A DNA stretch of 64,000 nt from an uncultured Dorea sp. (GTDB lineage: Bacteria > Bacillota > Clostridia > Lachnospirales > Lachnospiraceae), in NCBI GenBank assembly GCA_948602995.1, contig CAPEBR010000003.1:127494-191493 (forward strand). The letters run 5' to 3'. The notes beneath the pieces are model-generated. The model was not told the DNA's origin, did no database searches, and saw only the letters and a list, made by a program, of their open reading frames with translations. The position numbers were made by a program, and so were the translations under genes. The stretch's first letter is position 1; each line of letters starts with the position of its first letter. Positions 15,965 through 24,675 of the stretch are shown here, one piece after another.

Positions 15965-17989
15965 ATGAAGTTCCTTACAAACAAAAAACTTGCGACACGC
16001 ATCGGCGTCATTACAACGGTGCTTATATTAGGCGGCATGCTCCTGCTTTGGGGCATCGTTTCTGCCAATGCATCTGCTACGGTCCAAAGCAATATTACGA
16101 ATCAGCTGACCGATGCGGTGGAGTCCCGCGCGGCTATCATTAATGATTATGTGACCTCGGCGGAGGAATATGTGAAAGCTTTTGCTTTGGGCAGTGAAGT
16201 AAGAGAGCTTTTGCTGGATCCGAAGAATTCGGAACTGGCAGAGCTGGCTCAGCAGTACACTGAGGATTTTGCAACGGTCAAAGGCATTTTCGAAGGATTG
16301 TATATTGCCACCCCTGCCACCCATGTTCTTACTCATACTTCGCAGGGCGCTATTGGCATGACAACCCGGAAAGGGGATTCTTTAGAGGAGTTTCGAAGTA
16401 CTATTCTGGCTAGCCAGGAGCTGACGAATCTGGGGATTATGGAGTCTCCGGGCACGGGCAGCATGATTCTTTCCATGTATTACCCGATTTTTGACGGTGA
16501 ACGGTGTCTTGGATATGTGGGAGCCGGGGTTTACGCCAGCCATCTGATGGATTCTCTGCTGGATCTGGATATCAAAGGCCTGCCGGACAGTGAGTATGTC
16601 TTTCTCAATGTGGAATCCGGCGTTTATCTGTACCATAAGGACGAGGCGCTTCTGAACACAGAAACCAAGGAAAACGGCTATCAGGAAATTCTTCGGCGGA
16701 TACGGGAGAAGAGAGACACTCAGGCGGGTACATACTCATACAAAGATGACGACGGTATGGAACAGCTGGTGGTATATAAATATTTGAAAGACCGGAACTG
16801 GGCGTTTATGGTACGTGAAAGCTCGGCAGAAGTCTTTCGCGCAGTAACGACTGTACGGTACCTTGTCGGAGGGCTGTGTGCTGTGGTGGCGGTGGTCATC
16901 ATTTTTGTAACCCTATTGATTCTGCACCGGGAAGGCCGGGAGCTGCTGACGGTAGAACGGGCCATCCGGCGTCTGGGGGATCTGAATCTTTCAGCAGATG
17001 CAGACCTGGAGAATTTTTATGGCCGGGAGGATGAGATTGGCAAAATTGCACAGACAGCACATCAGGTATGTGAATACCTGCGGGAGACCATTGACGACGT
17101 GGGACGCGTCCTGGGGGAGATTGCAGGGGGAAACCTGACAGTGAATGTGGAGGAGAATGAGAGCCTTTATATAGGAGATTTCCGGGTTTTGTGGGAAAGC
17201 CTTAAGTCCATTCATGCAAATCTGATGCATGTGATCCGTGATATTTCCAGGGTGGCGGGCCAGGTGGATATTAGTGCGGATCAGGTGTCCGCAGGGGCGC
17301 AGGTATTAAGTCAGGGTACTACAGAACAGGCAGTTTCCATTGACGGACTGATGGAGAACGTGAGCGCCATTACCTCCCAGATTCAGACCAGTGCTGTGCG
17401 CTGTGGAAGCGCCGGTGAGCTGGTAGACAAGGCCGCCGGGTATACGGCAGAGGCCGATACGAAGATGGGACAGCTTATGGAAGCTACCAGGAATATTGAA
17501 GCGTCTTCTTCCCGCATCGTAACCATTACCAGGACTATAGAGGACATTGCTTTCCAGACCAACATTCTGGCCCTGAATGCTTCCGTGGAAGCTGCCCGGG
17601 CCGGTACGGCGGGAAAAGGGTTTTCCGTTGTTGCGCAGGAGGTGCGCAATCTGGCTTCCCGGTCGGCAGAGGCCGCCCAGAATACGAATACTCTGGTGAG
17701 CCGTTCCATTCAGGATGTGAAAACCGGAACGCAGTCTACGGATCTGACTGTTTCCGCCATGCAGATTATTAACGGATGCATCCAGTCCATTAAGGAGCTG
17801 ATGGATGAGATTGCGGCCGCCAGTGTAGAGCAGTCCGAGATGATTACCCAGGTGGAAAATGGGATTAAAGAGATTTCCAGGGTAGTACAGGCAAACGCTT
17901 CTTCTGCGCAGGAAAGCGCTTCTGTATCCAAAGAACTGTCCGGGCAGGCCCGGGCTTTGAACCAGCTTATCAGCCGGTTCCGCATTTAG
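15965..17989 (+). CDS. Methyl-accepting chemotaxis protein
   Basis: A 674-aa transmembrane receptor. From ATG 15965 (GGAGGAGAGG site) it has a basic start, a first membrane span (about 14-34), a large extracellular Cache-like sensory domain (about 40-285), a second span (about 300-322), a HAMP-like linker, and a long cytoplasmic coiled coil. The signalling tip is conserved: EDIAFQTNILALNASVEAARAG, described here by its position near residues 525-546, with GFSVVAQEVRNLASRSAEAA following. It would pass ligand signals to CheA/CheW. No che or flagellar gene lies in the window, so whether the cell swims cannot be judged. The upstream 69 nt of open frame is probably untranslated. Confidence 0.9.
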   Translation: MKFLTNKKLATRIGVITTVLILGGMLLLWGIVSANASATVQSNITNQLTDAVESRAAIINDYVTSAEEYVKAFALGSEVRELLLDPKNSELAELAQQYTEDFATVKGIFEGLYIATPATHVLTHTSQGAIGMTTRKGDSLEEFRSTILASQELTNLGIMESPGTGSMILSMYYPIFDGERCLGYVGAGVYASHLMDSLLDLDIKGLPDSEYVFLNVESGVYLYHKDEALLNTETKENGYQEILRRIREKRDTQAGTYSYKDDDGMEQLVVYKYLKDRNWAFMVRESSAEVFRAVTTVRYLVGGLCAVVAVVIIFVTLLILHREGRELLTVERAIRRLGDLNLSADADLENFYGREDEIGKIAQTAHQVCEYLRETIDDVGRVLGEIAGGNLTVNVEENESLYIGDFRVLWESLKSIHANLMHVIRDISRVAGQVDISADQVSAGAQVLSQGTTEQAVSIDGLMENVSAITSQIQTSAVRCGSAGELVDKAAGYTAEADTKMGQLMEATRNIEASSSRIVTITRTIEDIAFQTNILALNASVEAARAGTAGKGFSVVAQEVRNLASRSAEAAQNTNTLVSRSIQDVKTGTQSTDLTVSAMQIINGCIQSIKELMDEIAAASVEQSEMITQVENGIKEISRVVQANASSAQESASVSKELSGQARALNQLISRFRI

Positions 17990-18003
17990 TAGAGAGAGTA
18001 GAG

Positions 18004-18032
18004 AGAGGCTGTTGTGTAATGCAACAGTCTCT
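18004..18032 (+). terminator. Probable terminator of the chemoreceptor gene
   Basis: Eleven-base arms AGAGGCTGTTG and CAACAGTCTCT with one mismatch, directly after the stop codon. Only a short T-rich tail (TTAATTAT) follows, so efficiency is uncertain. Confidence 0.55.
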
Positions 18033-18094
18033 TAATTATCGTTACTGTCTGCTGCGCTTACAGCAACCACTTATTATATCCGGTTTCGTTCCAG

Positions 18095-18138
18095 GAGGCA
18101 GTAAATGCAAAGTTACTGTTCACTCCGTGACCAGTAAC
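18095..18138. repeat. Family B element fragment, copy B6
   Basis: Contains part of stem beta with the constant GCAGTAAATGCAAAG and then the complete gamma stem GTTACTG-TTCACTCCGTGAC-CAGTAAC, as found at 51876-51902 and, in reverse, at 59856-59882. Upstream bases 18040-18067 resemble a further piece seen near 45.94 kb. Stem alpha is missing. Confidence 0.65.
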
Positions 18139-18140
18139 GA

Positions 18141-18191
18141 ATATTCCTGTAGAAAACGTGGAATATACATGATATAATGGTAAAAATCATG
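18141..18191 (+). promoter_or_regulatory. Promoter/operator region of the GntR-clpC operon
   Basis: TATAAT at 18173-18178 is a good -10 box; the -35 (TAGAAA, 17 bp upstream) is poor. Two inverted repeats flank and cover it: ATATTCC at 18141-18147 with GGAATAT at 18160-18166, and CATGAT at 18168-18173 with ATCATG at 18186-18191. These are good candidates for binding by the GntR-type protein encoded immediately downstream. Confidence 0.5.
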
Positions 18192-18222
18192 TGTTTGTAT
18201 AACAAAAGAGGTGACTGTATAT

Positions 18223-18594
18223 ATGGTTATTGAGATAGATTTTAACAGCAGTGAAGCAATCTATGTCCAGCTTCAGCATCAGATCATTATGGGAATTGCA
18301 ACAGAAGTACTCCGGGAGGGGGACACTCTTCCTTCTGTGCGTCAGCTGGCAGATACAATCGGTATCAATATGCATACGGTAAATAAGGCATATTCTGTCC
18401 TGAAGCAGCAGGGCTTCATACAGCTTGACAGGAGGAAGGGGGCGGTAATCGCGATTGATATTGACAAGATACAGGCTCACGAGGAGATGAAGCAGGAGCT
18501 TCGCATCGTGCTGGCAAAGGGGTGCTGTAAGAATATCAGCCGGGAAGAGGTACATGGGCTGGTAGACAGTATATATGATGAATATACGTTATAA
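18223..18594 (+). CDS. GntR-family (YtrA-type) regulator
   Basis: A 123-aa protein: a GntR winged helix (residues 1-75; EGDTLPSVRQLADTIGINMH and VNKAYSVLKQQGFI cover helix-turn-helix and wing) followed by a short helical tail instead of a large ligand domain, as in the YtrA subfamily. YtrA regulators usually control an adjacent ABC transporter; here the next gene, 38 nt on, is a clpC-type ATPase. I prefer ATG 18223 over GTG 18211, because AAAGAGGTG is spaced for the former. Its promoter carries two inverted repeats, suggesting autoregulation of the pair. Confidence 0.85.
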   Translation: MVIEIDFNSSEAIYVQLQHQIIMGIATEVLREGDTLPSVRQLADTIGINMHTVNKAYSVLKQQGFIQLDRRKGAVIAIDIDKIQAHEEMKQELRIVLAKGCCKNISREEVHGLVDSIYDEYTL

Positions 18595-18632
18595 CTGTTT
18601 ACATGATTATAGAACAGAAAGGAACTGACAAC

Positions 18633-21071
18633 ATGAATTATACGGAACAGGCAAATGAGGTGCTGCGGATTGCAAAGGCAGCCGCAAAGGAGCTTCACCA
18701 CCCTTATGTGGGGACAGAGCATCTGCTTCTGGGGCTCAGAAAGGTTTATACAGGCGTCGCGGGACAGGTTCTCGCTGCAAATGGACTGGAAGAGGAAAAT
18801 ATCTATAAGGTCGTGGATGAGCTGATCTCTCCGGTAGGAGATGTGACCTTTAAGGAAAGTCCTGAGTTCAGCCCCCGCCTGAGCTATATACTGAACGAGA
18901 GTGTGAATGAGGCGCTGCGGCTCGGTTCGGATGAGACTGGAACCGAGCACATGCTTCTTGCCATGCTGAAAGAGGTGGACTGTGTGGCTACCCGGATCCT
19001 CATTACACTGAATATTAATATTCAGAAGATTTTCCAGGAGATTCTGAATGTTACCGGGGTAGATGTAAAGGAATACCAGGGAGACGCCATGCAGGAGGGC
19101 TATAAAGGAAAGGAAGGCGTCCTCAGGCAGTATGGAACGGATCTGACTCTTGAAGCAGAAGATGGAAAGCTTGACCCGGTTATCGGCAGAGAGGCAGAGA
19201 TTCACAGGCTGATGCAGATTTTAAGCAGACGTACGAAGAATAATCCGTGTCTCGTAGGGGAGCCGGGTGTGGGCAAGACAGCAGTGGTTGAAGGACTGGC
19301 AGCCCAGATTGCCACGGGAGTGGTGCCGGACAGCATGAAGGATAAGAGGATTCTTACCATGGATCTTGCGGGCATGATTGCAGGCTCCAAGTACAGAGGT
19401 GAATTTGAAGAGCGTATGAAGCGCCTGATCCAGGAGGTAAAGGCTGCCGGAAATGTGATTTTATTTCTTGATGAGGTGCACACGATTATCGGCGCCGGAG
19501 GCGCTGAGGGCGCCATGGATGCATCCAATATACTGAAGCCTGCTCTTGCAAGGGGAGAGTTTCAGCTGATTGGCGCCACGACAATTGTGGAATACAGGAA
19601 ATACATTGAAAAAGATGCTGCTTTGGAAAGAAGGTTTCAGCCTGTTACTGTAGAAGAACCGGATGAGGGCCACTGCCTGAATATTCTGGGAGGATTGAAG
19701 AGCAGATATGAGGATCACCACCATGTGTCAATTGATGATGAGGCGATTGAAGCGGCGGTTCAGCTGTCTGACCGCTATATCAGTGACCGGTTTCTGCCAG
19801 ATAAGGCGATTGACGTACTGGACGAGGCATGCTCCAAGGTTGCGCTCAGGGGCTTTAAGGTCCCGGAGCGGCTCTATGAGCTGGAAGAGATGATCCAGAC
19901 CCTTGGCAGGGAGATGGAAGAGGCTATCGTCAAGGGAGATATGACGGAGGCATCCATGCTTCATAAGGAAAAGAATGCGGCAGAGAAGAAGCTGGAGCGT
20001 ACAAGGAAGAACTTTCAGTCGAAAAATGCAAAGAGGCAGATGTGCGTTACGGAGGATGACATTGCAGATGTAGTATCTGAATGGACAAAGGTGCCTGTGA
20101 GAAGACTTCAGGAATCAGAGGGAGCACGGCTTAAGAAGCTGGAGCAGACGCTCCATAAGCGTGTCATCGGACAGGAGGAGGCTGTAACGGCAGTGGCGAA
20201 AGCAGTCAGAAGAGGCCGTGTAGGGCTCAAAGATCCTGGACGTCCGATTGGCTCCTTCTTATTCCTGGGGCCTACAGGCGTGGGGAAGACGGAGCTGTCG
20301 AAAGCGCTGTCCGAGACTCTGTTTGGAAATGAAGATTCCATGATCCGTGTTGACATGTCAGAGTATATGGAGAAGCACAGTGTGGCGAAGATGATCGGGT
20401 CGCCTCCGGGATATATCGGACACGATGACGGCGGACAGCTTAGTGAGCAGGTAAGGCGTCATCCGTATTCTGTGATTCTGTTTGATGAGATTGAAAAGGC
20501 GCATCCGGATGTATTTAATATCCTGCTTCAGGTTCTGGATGACGGACACATTACAGATTCCCAGGGGCGGAAGGTGGATTTCCGCAACACGGTGATTATT
20601 ATGACATCCAATGCAGGGGCACAGTCGATTATTGACCCAAAGAAGCTGGGCTTTAATGTAAAGGAGGATAAGGCAGGAGATTACAAGCGGATGAAGTCTA
20701 ATGTAATGAATGAGATTAAGCTGGTCTTTCGTCCGGAATTCCTGAACAGGATTGATGAGATTATCGTCTTCCATCCACTTGGGGAGGAGGAGATGAAGCG
20801 GATTGTGAGCCTGATGTGCAAGGATGTGGTCAGGCGTGCGAAGGAGCAGCTTGACATTACGCTTACCATCCGTGATTCCGTGAAGAAGCATATCGTGGAG
20901 ACTGGTACGGATAAAAAATACGGGGCAAGGCCTTTGCGCCGCGCCGTTCAGAGCCAGCTGGAGGATAAGCTTGCTGAGGCGCTGCTCTCCGGGGATGTGA
21001 CAAGAGAGAGCGAGGTTGTGGCAGGGCTATCGAAAAAAGAAATAAAATTTACAATGAAGACTACAAATTAG
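18633..21071 (+). CDS. clpC: ClpC-type AAA+ chaperone ATPase
   Basis: Hsp100 unfoldase that would feed proteins to ClpP or refold aggregates. 812 aa from ATG 18633 (AGAAAGGA upstream); an upstream ATG at 18603 has no proper ribosome site. Domains in order: double Clp_N repeat (1-145), first AAA+ module with Walker A GEPGVGKT (209-216) and LFLDEVHTIIGAGG, a short UVR-like middle coiled coil (about 410-470), second AAA+ module with GPTGVGKT (546-553) and VILFDEIEKAHPDVFN, and the D2-small domain. The short middle segment fits ClpC rather than ClpB. Unusually it pairs with a GntR regulator and lacks ctsR, mcsA and mcsB next to it. Confidence 0.9.
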   Translation: MNYTEQANEVLRIAKAAAKELHHPYVGTEHLLLGLRKVYTGVAGQVLAANGLEEENIYKVVDELISPVGDVTFKESPEFSPRLSYILNESVNEALRLGSDETGTEHMLLAMLKEVDCVATRILITLNINIQKIFQEILNVTGVDVKEYQGDAMQEGYKGKEGVLRQYGTDLTLEAEDGKLDPVIGREAEIHRLMQILSRRTKNNPCLVGEPGVGKTAVVEGLAAQIATGVVPDSMKDKRILTMDLAGMIAGSKYRGEFEERMKRLIQEVKAAGNVILFLDEVHTIIGAGGAEGAMDASNILKPALARGEFQLIGATTIVEYRKYIEKDAALERRFQPVTVEEPDEGHCLNILGGLKSRYEDHHHVSIDDEAIEAAVQLSDRYISDRFLPDKAIDVLDEACSKVALRGFKVPERLYELEEMIQTLGREMEEAIVKGDMTEASMLHKEKNAAEKKLERTRKNFQSKNAKRQMCVTEDDIADVVSEWTKVPVRRLQESEGARLKKLEQTLHKRVIGQEEAVTAVAKAVRRGRVGLKDPGRPIGSFLFLGPTGVGKTELSKALSETLFGNEDSMIRVDMSEYMEKHSVAKMIGSPPGYIGHDDGGQLSEQVRRHPYSVILFDEIEKAHPDVFNILLQVLDDGHITDSQGRKVDFRNTVIIMTSNAGAQSIIDPKKLGFNVKEDKAGDYKRMKSNVMNEIKLVFRPEFLNRIDEIIVFHPLGEEEMKRIVSLMCKDVVRRAKEQLDITLTIRDSVKKHIVETGTDKKYGARPLRRAVQSQLEDKLAEALLSGDVTRESEVVAGLSKKEIKFTMKTTN

Positions 21072-21122
21072 TCGTGATTTCATATATAATAGGGGTATCA
21101 AGAACTTAGGAGGAGACAAAAA

Positions 21123-21551
21123 GTGGCAGCGGTAAAAGAACTTTTAAGAGCAGAAGCGGACGGTTCATTAAGCTTCGGAGACTACACACTGGCGAGTAAG
21201 ACTAAGCTCGAGGGATTTGACTTTCAGGGAGACATCTATAAGGTAAAGACATTTGCCGAGATTACGAAGGTGGAAAGGAACGGCATGTTTGTATACGAGT
21301 CCGTACCGGGAACTGCAGTGGAGAACTTTAAGGCATCAGCGAGCGAGATCAGCTTCACTGTATCAGGGATGAAGGATGCGCAGGTTACATTGGAGCTGGA
21401 GGCTGACAGTGAATATGTCGTCTATATGGATGGTGTGAATGCCGGAAATATGAAGACGAACTTAAGTGGGAAATTAAGTATGAGTGCCGAGCTTGCACCA
21501 GATAAAAGTGTAGAGATTAAGGTTGAGAAGAATGAAAGAGTGAAAAGTTAA
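21123..21551 (+). CDS. Conserved hypothetical beta-rich protein
   Basis: A 142-aa soluble protein beginning at GTG 21123, 7 nt after AGGAGGAG. No signal peptide or membrane span. The composition (alternating hydrophobic and polar residues, few Pro or Cys) suggests a small beta-sandwich. Lachnospiraceae relatives are sometimes labelled endosialidase, but no catalytic motif for that activity is visible, so I give no function. It follows clpC by 51 nt and ends at a strong terminator, so it may be the last gene of the GntR-clpC transcript or have its own promoter. Confidence 0.65.
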   Translation: MAAVKELLRAEADGSLSFGDYTLASKTKLEGFDFQGDIYKVKTFAEITKVERNGMFVYESVPGTAVENFKASASEISFTVSGMKDAQVTLELEADSEYVVYMDGVNAGNMKTNLSGKLSMSAELAPDKSVEIKVEKNERVKS

Positions 21552-21558
21552 AGGAGCG

Positions 21559-21587
21559 AAAAGTGTGCGCATTTGCGCACACTTTTT
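21559..21587 (+). terminator. Rho-independent terminator
   Basis: Perfect stem AAAAGTGTGCGCA/TGCGCACACTTTT with a 2-3 nt loop and a following T run, 8 nt after the stop of the preceding gene. Confidence 0.9.
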
Positions 21588-21664
21588 CAGAATGGGAGCA
21601 TTGCAGAATTACGCAGTGCTGTATCAGATATTTTTGGAATGACAGAATTAATAGGAGAAGGGTT

Positions 21665-23026
21665 ATGGCTAAGGCAAAGAAAAGTATTTATTTTTGTCAG
21701 AACTGCGGACATGAGGAAACCAAGTGGCTCGGGCAGTGCCCGATGTGTAAGGAATGGAATACATTTGTGGAAGAGAAGACCGGGACTGTAAAGTCCGGTA
21801 CAGGAACCGTGAAGACAGGGAGAGCGGCAAAGGCTGTGACCTTACAAAGCGTGTCTGCAGACGAGGATGAGAGAGTACTGACCGAGATTGGGGAGCTTGA
21901 CCGGGTGCTTGGGGGAGGAATCGTACCGGGCTCTCTTGTGCTGGTAGGAGGGGATCCGGGCATCGGGAAATCTACACTGCTTCTGCAGGTGTGCAGGAAA
22001 CTTTCAGACAGTAACAGGAAGATTCTGTATATATCAGGGGAGGAATCGCAAAAACAGATTAAAATGCGGGCAAACCGGATGGGAAAGTTTTCCGACACCC
22101 TGTTTCTTCTGTGTGAAACAAACCTGGATCTGATTCGCGGCGTCATCGAAGAGCAGAAGCCGGATATGGCAGTGATTGATTCCATTCAGACGATGTATGA
22201 CGATGCGGTAGCCTCTGCGCCGGGCAGCGTATCCCAGGTGCGGGAGTCTACCAACATTTTTATGCAGCTTGCGAAGGGGCTTGGCATCACGATCTTTCTT
22301 GTGGGCCATGTGACAAAAGAGGGCACGGTGGCGGGTCCGCGGGTACTGGAGCATATGGTGGATACTGTGTTGTATTTTGAAGGGGACAGACATGCCTCCT
22401 ACCGGATTCTCAGAAGTGTAAAGAACCGCTTTGGCTCTACCAATGAGATCGGAGTGTTTGAGATGAGGGATAAAGGGCTTGTGGAGGTCGAGAACCCTTC
22501 GGAATTCATGCTGAACGGAAGGCCAGAGTGTGCATCCGGCTCTGTCGTGGCATGCTCCATTGAGGGGACGCGTCCCATGCTCCTTGAGATACAGGCGCTG
22601 GTGTGCCGCAGTAATTTCGGAATGCCAAGGCGGACAGCAGCCGGGCTTGATTATAACAGGGTGAATCTTCTCATGGCAGTGCTGGAAAAACGGCTGGGAC
22701 TGCCACTCTCCAGCTATGATGCCTATGTGAATATTGCAGGAGGGATCAGGATGAATGAACCGGCCACAGATCTGGGAGTTGTTATGTCGATTGTGTCAAG
22801 CTACAAGAACCGTCCGGTTGCCGGGGATACGATCGTCTTCGGCGAAGTGGGGCTGAGCGGCGAGGTGCGGGCGGTTACGATGCCGGAGCAGCGCGTGGCT
22901 GAGGCAAAGAAGCTGGGCTTTAAGACCTGTATCATGCCGGCTGTGTCTGTGAAGTCAGTAGGAAAGACGGAGGGAATGGAGATTATCGGGGTGAAGACAG
23001 TGAATCAGGCGATGCAGCTTATGTAA
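21665..23026 (+). CDS. radA: DNA repair protein RadA
   Basis: RecA-like ATPase that processes branched DNA during recombination and repair. 453 aa from ATG 21665 (AGGAGAAGGG site); the frame is open to 21563 but that stretch overlaps a terminator. Domains: an N-terminal zinc finger with C11, C14, C25 and C28 (CQNCG and CPMC), the Walker A GGDPGIGKST near 101-110, the RadA-specific KNRFG motif in SVKNRFGSTNEIG, and a C-terminal Lon-like domain (INIAGGIRMNEPATDLG region). It is a stand-alone gene here, bounded by a terminator upstream and a convergent coaBC downstream. Confidence 0.95.
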   Translation: MAKAKKSIYFCQNCGHEETKWLGQCPMCKEWNTFVEEKTGTVKSGTGTVKTGRAAKAVTLQSVSADEDERVLTEIGELDRVLGGGIVPGSLVLVGGDPGIGKSTLLLQVCRKLSDSNRKILYISGEESQKQIKMRANRMGKFSDTLFLLCETNLDLIRGVIEEQKPDMAVIDSIQTMYDDAVASAPGSVSQVRESTNIFMQLAKGLGITIFLVGHVTKEGTVAGPRVLEHMVDTVLYFEGDRHASYRILRSVKNRFGSTNEIGVFEMRDKGLVEVENPSEFMLNGRPECASGSVVACSIEGTRPMLLEIQALVCRSNFGMPRRTAAGLDYNRVNLLMAVLEKRLGLPLSSYDAYVNIAGGIRMNEPATDLGVVMSIVSSYKNRPVAGDTIVFGEVGLSGEVRAVTMPEQRVAEAKKLGFKTCIMPAVSVKSVGKTEGMEIIGVKTVNQAMQLM

Positions 23027-23091
23027 AAGAGAGTGTGTCAGGGGGGCTGGCAGCGCCTGAAGTGCGGCGTATGGAGTATAAATGTATGAGT

Positions 23092-23122
23092 GGGCTGGTG
23101 CAGCTTCTGGGTGCGCCAGCCC
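23092..23122. terminator. Possible terminator between radA and coaBC
   Basis: An 11-bp stem GGGCTGGTGCA/TGCGCCAGCCC with one wobble and a 9-nt loop, lying between convergent genes. No T run follows on either strand, so the call is weak. Confidence 0.35.
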
Positions 23123-23158
23123 TTCGGAGTGTGCCCCGCCCCGCAGGGTCAGACTCTG

Positions 23159-24370
23159 CTAATTATGCAGCGCTCTGGTTCGATTTTTTAATATTTGGTC
23201 AATGAGCGCTGATGCGGCCTCATCTTTACTCATAAGGGGCAGTTCAGTCACAGAATCCGGTGTAATCAGAGTCAGAATATTTGTGTCAGTTTCAAAACCA
23301 GCGCCCTGCTGTCTCAGGTTATTTGCGGCAATCATATCCAGATTCTTTTTTATAAGTTTTCTGCGGGAATTTTCCAGCATGTTTTCTGTTTCCATAGAAA
23401 ATCCGCATAAGAACTGGCCTTCTTTTTTGTGCTCTCCCAGGTATTGGAGTATGTCGTCTGTCTGCTCCAGGACGATGGACAGGGAGGCGTCTGATTTTTT
23501 CATCTTTTCGCTGGAGACAGCAGCCGGACGGTAATCTGCAACTGCAGCTGCCTTGATGATCAGATCCATGTCATTGCTTCTTGAAGTTACCGCGTCATAC
23601 ATTTCTTTTGCCGACAGAACAGGTACGATGTCTGTGAACATGGGCGGTGTGAGGGAAGTTCTTCCCGTTACAAGCGTCACATCCGCGCCGCGGAGCATGC
23701 AGATCTTAGCAATGCTATATCCCATTTTTCCGGAAGAATGATTTGTAATATAGCGTACAGGATCAATAGCCTCCTGGGTAGGACCTGCCGTTACAAGGAC
23801 GCGCAGTCCCTTCATATCCTTGGGAAAAGCGATATGGTGCAGTACATGTTCATACAGTGTTTCAGGTTCAGGCATCTTCCCGGCGCCAGTGTCTCCGCAG
23901 GCCAGTCTGCCACAGGAGGGAGCAATGACCTCCATGCCGTACTTTGCAAGAAGATTAAGATTATCCTGGGTAAGCGGGTTTTCATACATGCCTGTATTCA
24001 TGGCAGGAGCAATCAGCTTCGGGGCACGGCTTGCAAGAACCGTAGTGGTCAGCATATCGTCAGCAATTCCGTGGGCAAGCTTTGCAATTACATTAGCCGT
24101 TGCCGGGGCAATGAGGATCAGATCCGATTTCTTTGCGAGAGCCACATGCTCTACCTGAAATTCAAAATTGCGGTCAAAGGTGTCTGTGATGCACCGGTTG
24201 CCGGTCAGTGTCTCAAAGGTGACAGGATTGATAAAATTTTTCGCATTCTCAGTCATGATAACATGGACAGCAGCACCGGATTTTACAAGGAGGCTTGCAA
24301 GAGAAGCACTCTTATATACCGCGATTCCGCCGGTGACTCCAAGAAGTACAGTTTTCTTTTCCAATATCAT
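23159..24370 (-). CDS. coaBC: Bifunctional phosphopantothenoylcysteine decarboxylase / phosphopantothenate-cysteine ligase
   Basis: Carries out two steps of coenzyme A synthesis: joining cysteine to 4'-phosphopantothenate and decarboxylating the product with FMN. 403 aa, normal length. CoaC half (1-185): His75 in VEHVALAK, PAMNTGMYENP at 122-132 and Cys158 in the RLACGDTGAGKMPEP lid. CoaB half (from about 190): VLVTAGPTQEAIDPVRYITN, then SSGKMGY, and K-rich dimer loop. The start ATG at 24370 has GAGGATAT upstream. A family B repeat and a divergent ECF transporter gene lie upstream, and a shared vitamin B5 theme is plausible. Confidence 0.95.
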   Translation of the reverse strand: MILEKKTVLLGVTGGIAVYKSASLASLLVKSGAAVHVIMTENAKNFINPVTFETLTGNRCITDTFDRNFEFQVEHVALAKKSDLILIAPATANVIAKLAHGIADDMLTTTVLASRAPKLIAPAMNTGMYENPLTQDNLNLLAKYGMEVIAPSCGRLACGDTGAGKMPEPETLYEHVLHHIAFPKDMKGLRVLVTAGPTQEAIDPVRYITNHSSGKMGYSIAKICMLRGADVTLVTGRTSLTPPMFTDIVPVLSAKEMYDAVTSRSNDMDLIIKAAAVADYRPAAVSSEKMKKSDASLSIVLEQTDDILQYLGEHKKEGQFLCGFSMETENMLENSRRKLIKKNLDMIAANNLRQQGAGFETDTNILTLITPDSVTELPLMSKDEAASALIDQILKNRTRALHN

Positions 24371-24389
24371 AATATATCCTCCATCATGT

Positions 24390-24500
24390 GTAACCTTCGC
24401 AAATCCATCTAAAATTCGCTCCGCGAATGGGATTTGCTCACACCTGAATCATTTTCTTACGGACTTTGCAGTAAATGCAAAGTCCTGTGCGAACAGTAAC
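24390..24500 (+). repeat. Family B structured element, copy B2
   Basis: Stem alpha GCAAATCCAT/ATGGGATTTGC with inner ATTCGC-TCC-GCGAAT, linker TGAATCATTTTCTTACGG, stem beta GGACTTTGCA/TGCAAAGTCC around GTAAA, and a right end GCGAACAGTAAC. The left terminal repeat is degraded. It sits between the divergent coaBC and ECF transporter genes, close to the coaBC start. Confidence 0.8.
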
Positions 24501-24538
24501 GAACTGTTATATTTTATCATACCTTGTTTTGTTTTGAC

Positions 24539-24616
24539 TTGCAAGATATATTATAATTTGTTATAATATATCCCGTTGCAGTGTTAAGGTTCACTTTGGA
24601 CTTATCCGAGTGAACC
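24539..24616 (+). promoter_or_regulatory. Promoter and leader hairpin of the ECF transporter gene
   Basis: TTGCAA at 24539-24544 and TATAAT at 24562-24567 with a 17-bp spacer. The leader then forms GGTTCACT/AGTGAACC (24588-24595 with 24609-24616), a perfect 8-bp stem. A second small stem, TCCC/GGGA near 24636-24652, lies ahead of the AAGGAGGAA ribosome site. I do not recognise a known riboswitch, and a protein operator is equally possible. Confidence 0.5.
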
Positions 24617-24675
24617 CTGACCTAATTGTATTGTATCCCACATAAGCGGGAATGATAACAAGGAGGAATTGAATA

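Noticed and set aside
23738..24412. 224-aa open frame on the plus strand
   Set aside because: Antisense to coaBC, whose active-site motifs are all present; no ribosome site.
24568..24660. Possible riboswitch before the ECF transporter gene
   Set aside because: Only short simple stems are seen; no conserved core of TPP, FMN, cobalamin, THF or other known classes was recognised, so it is listed only as a leader hairpin.
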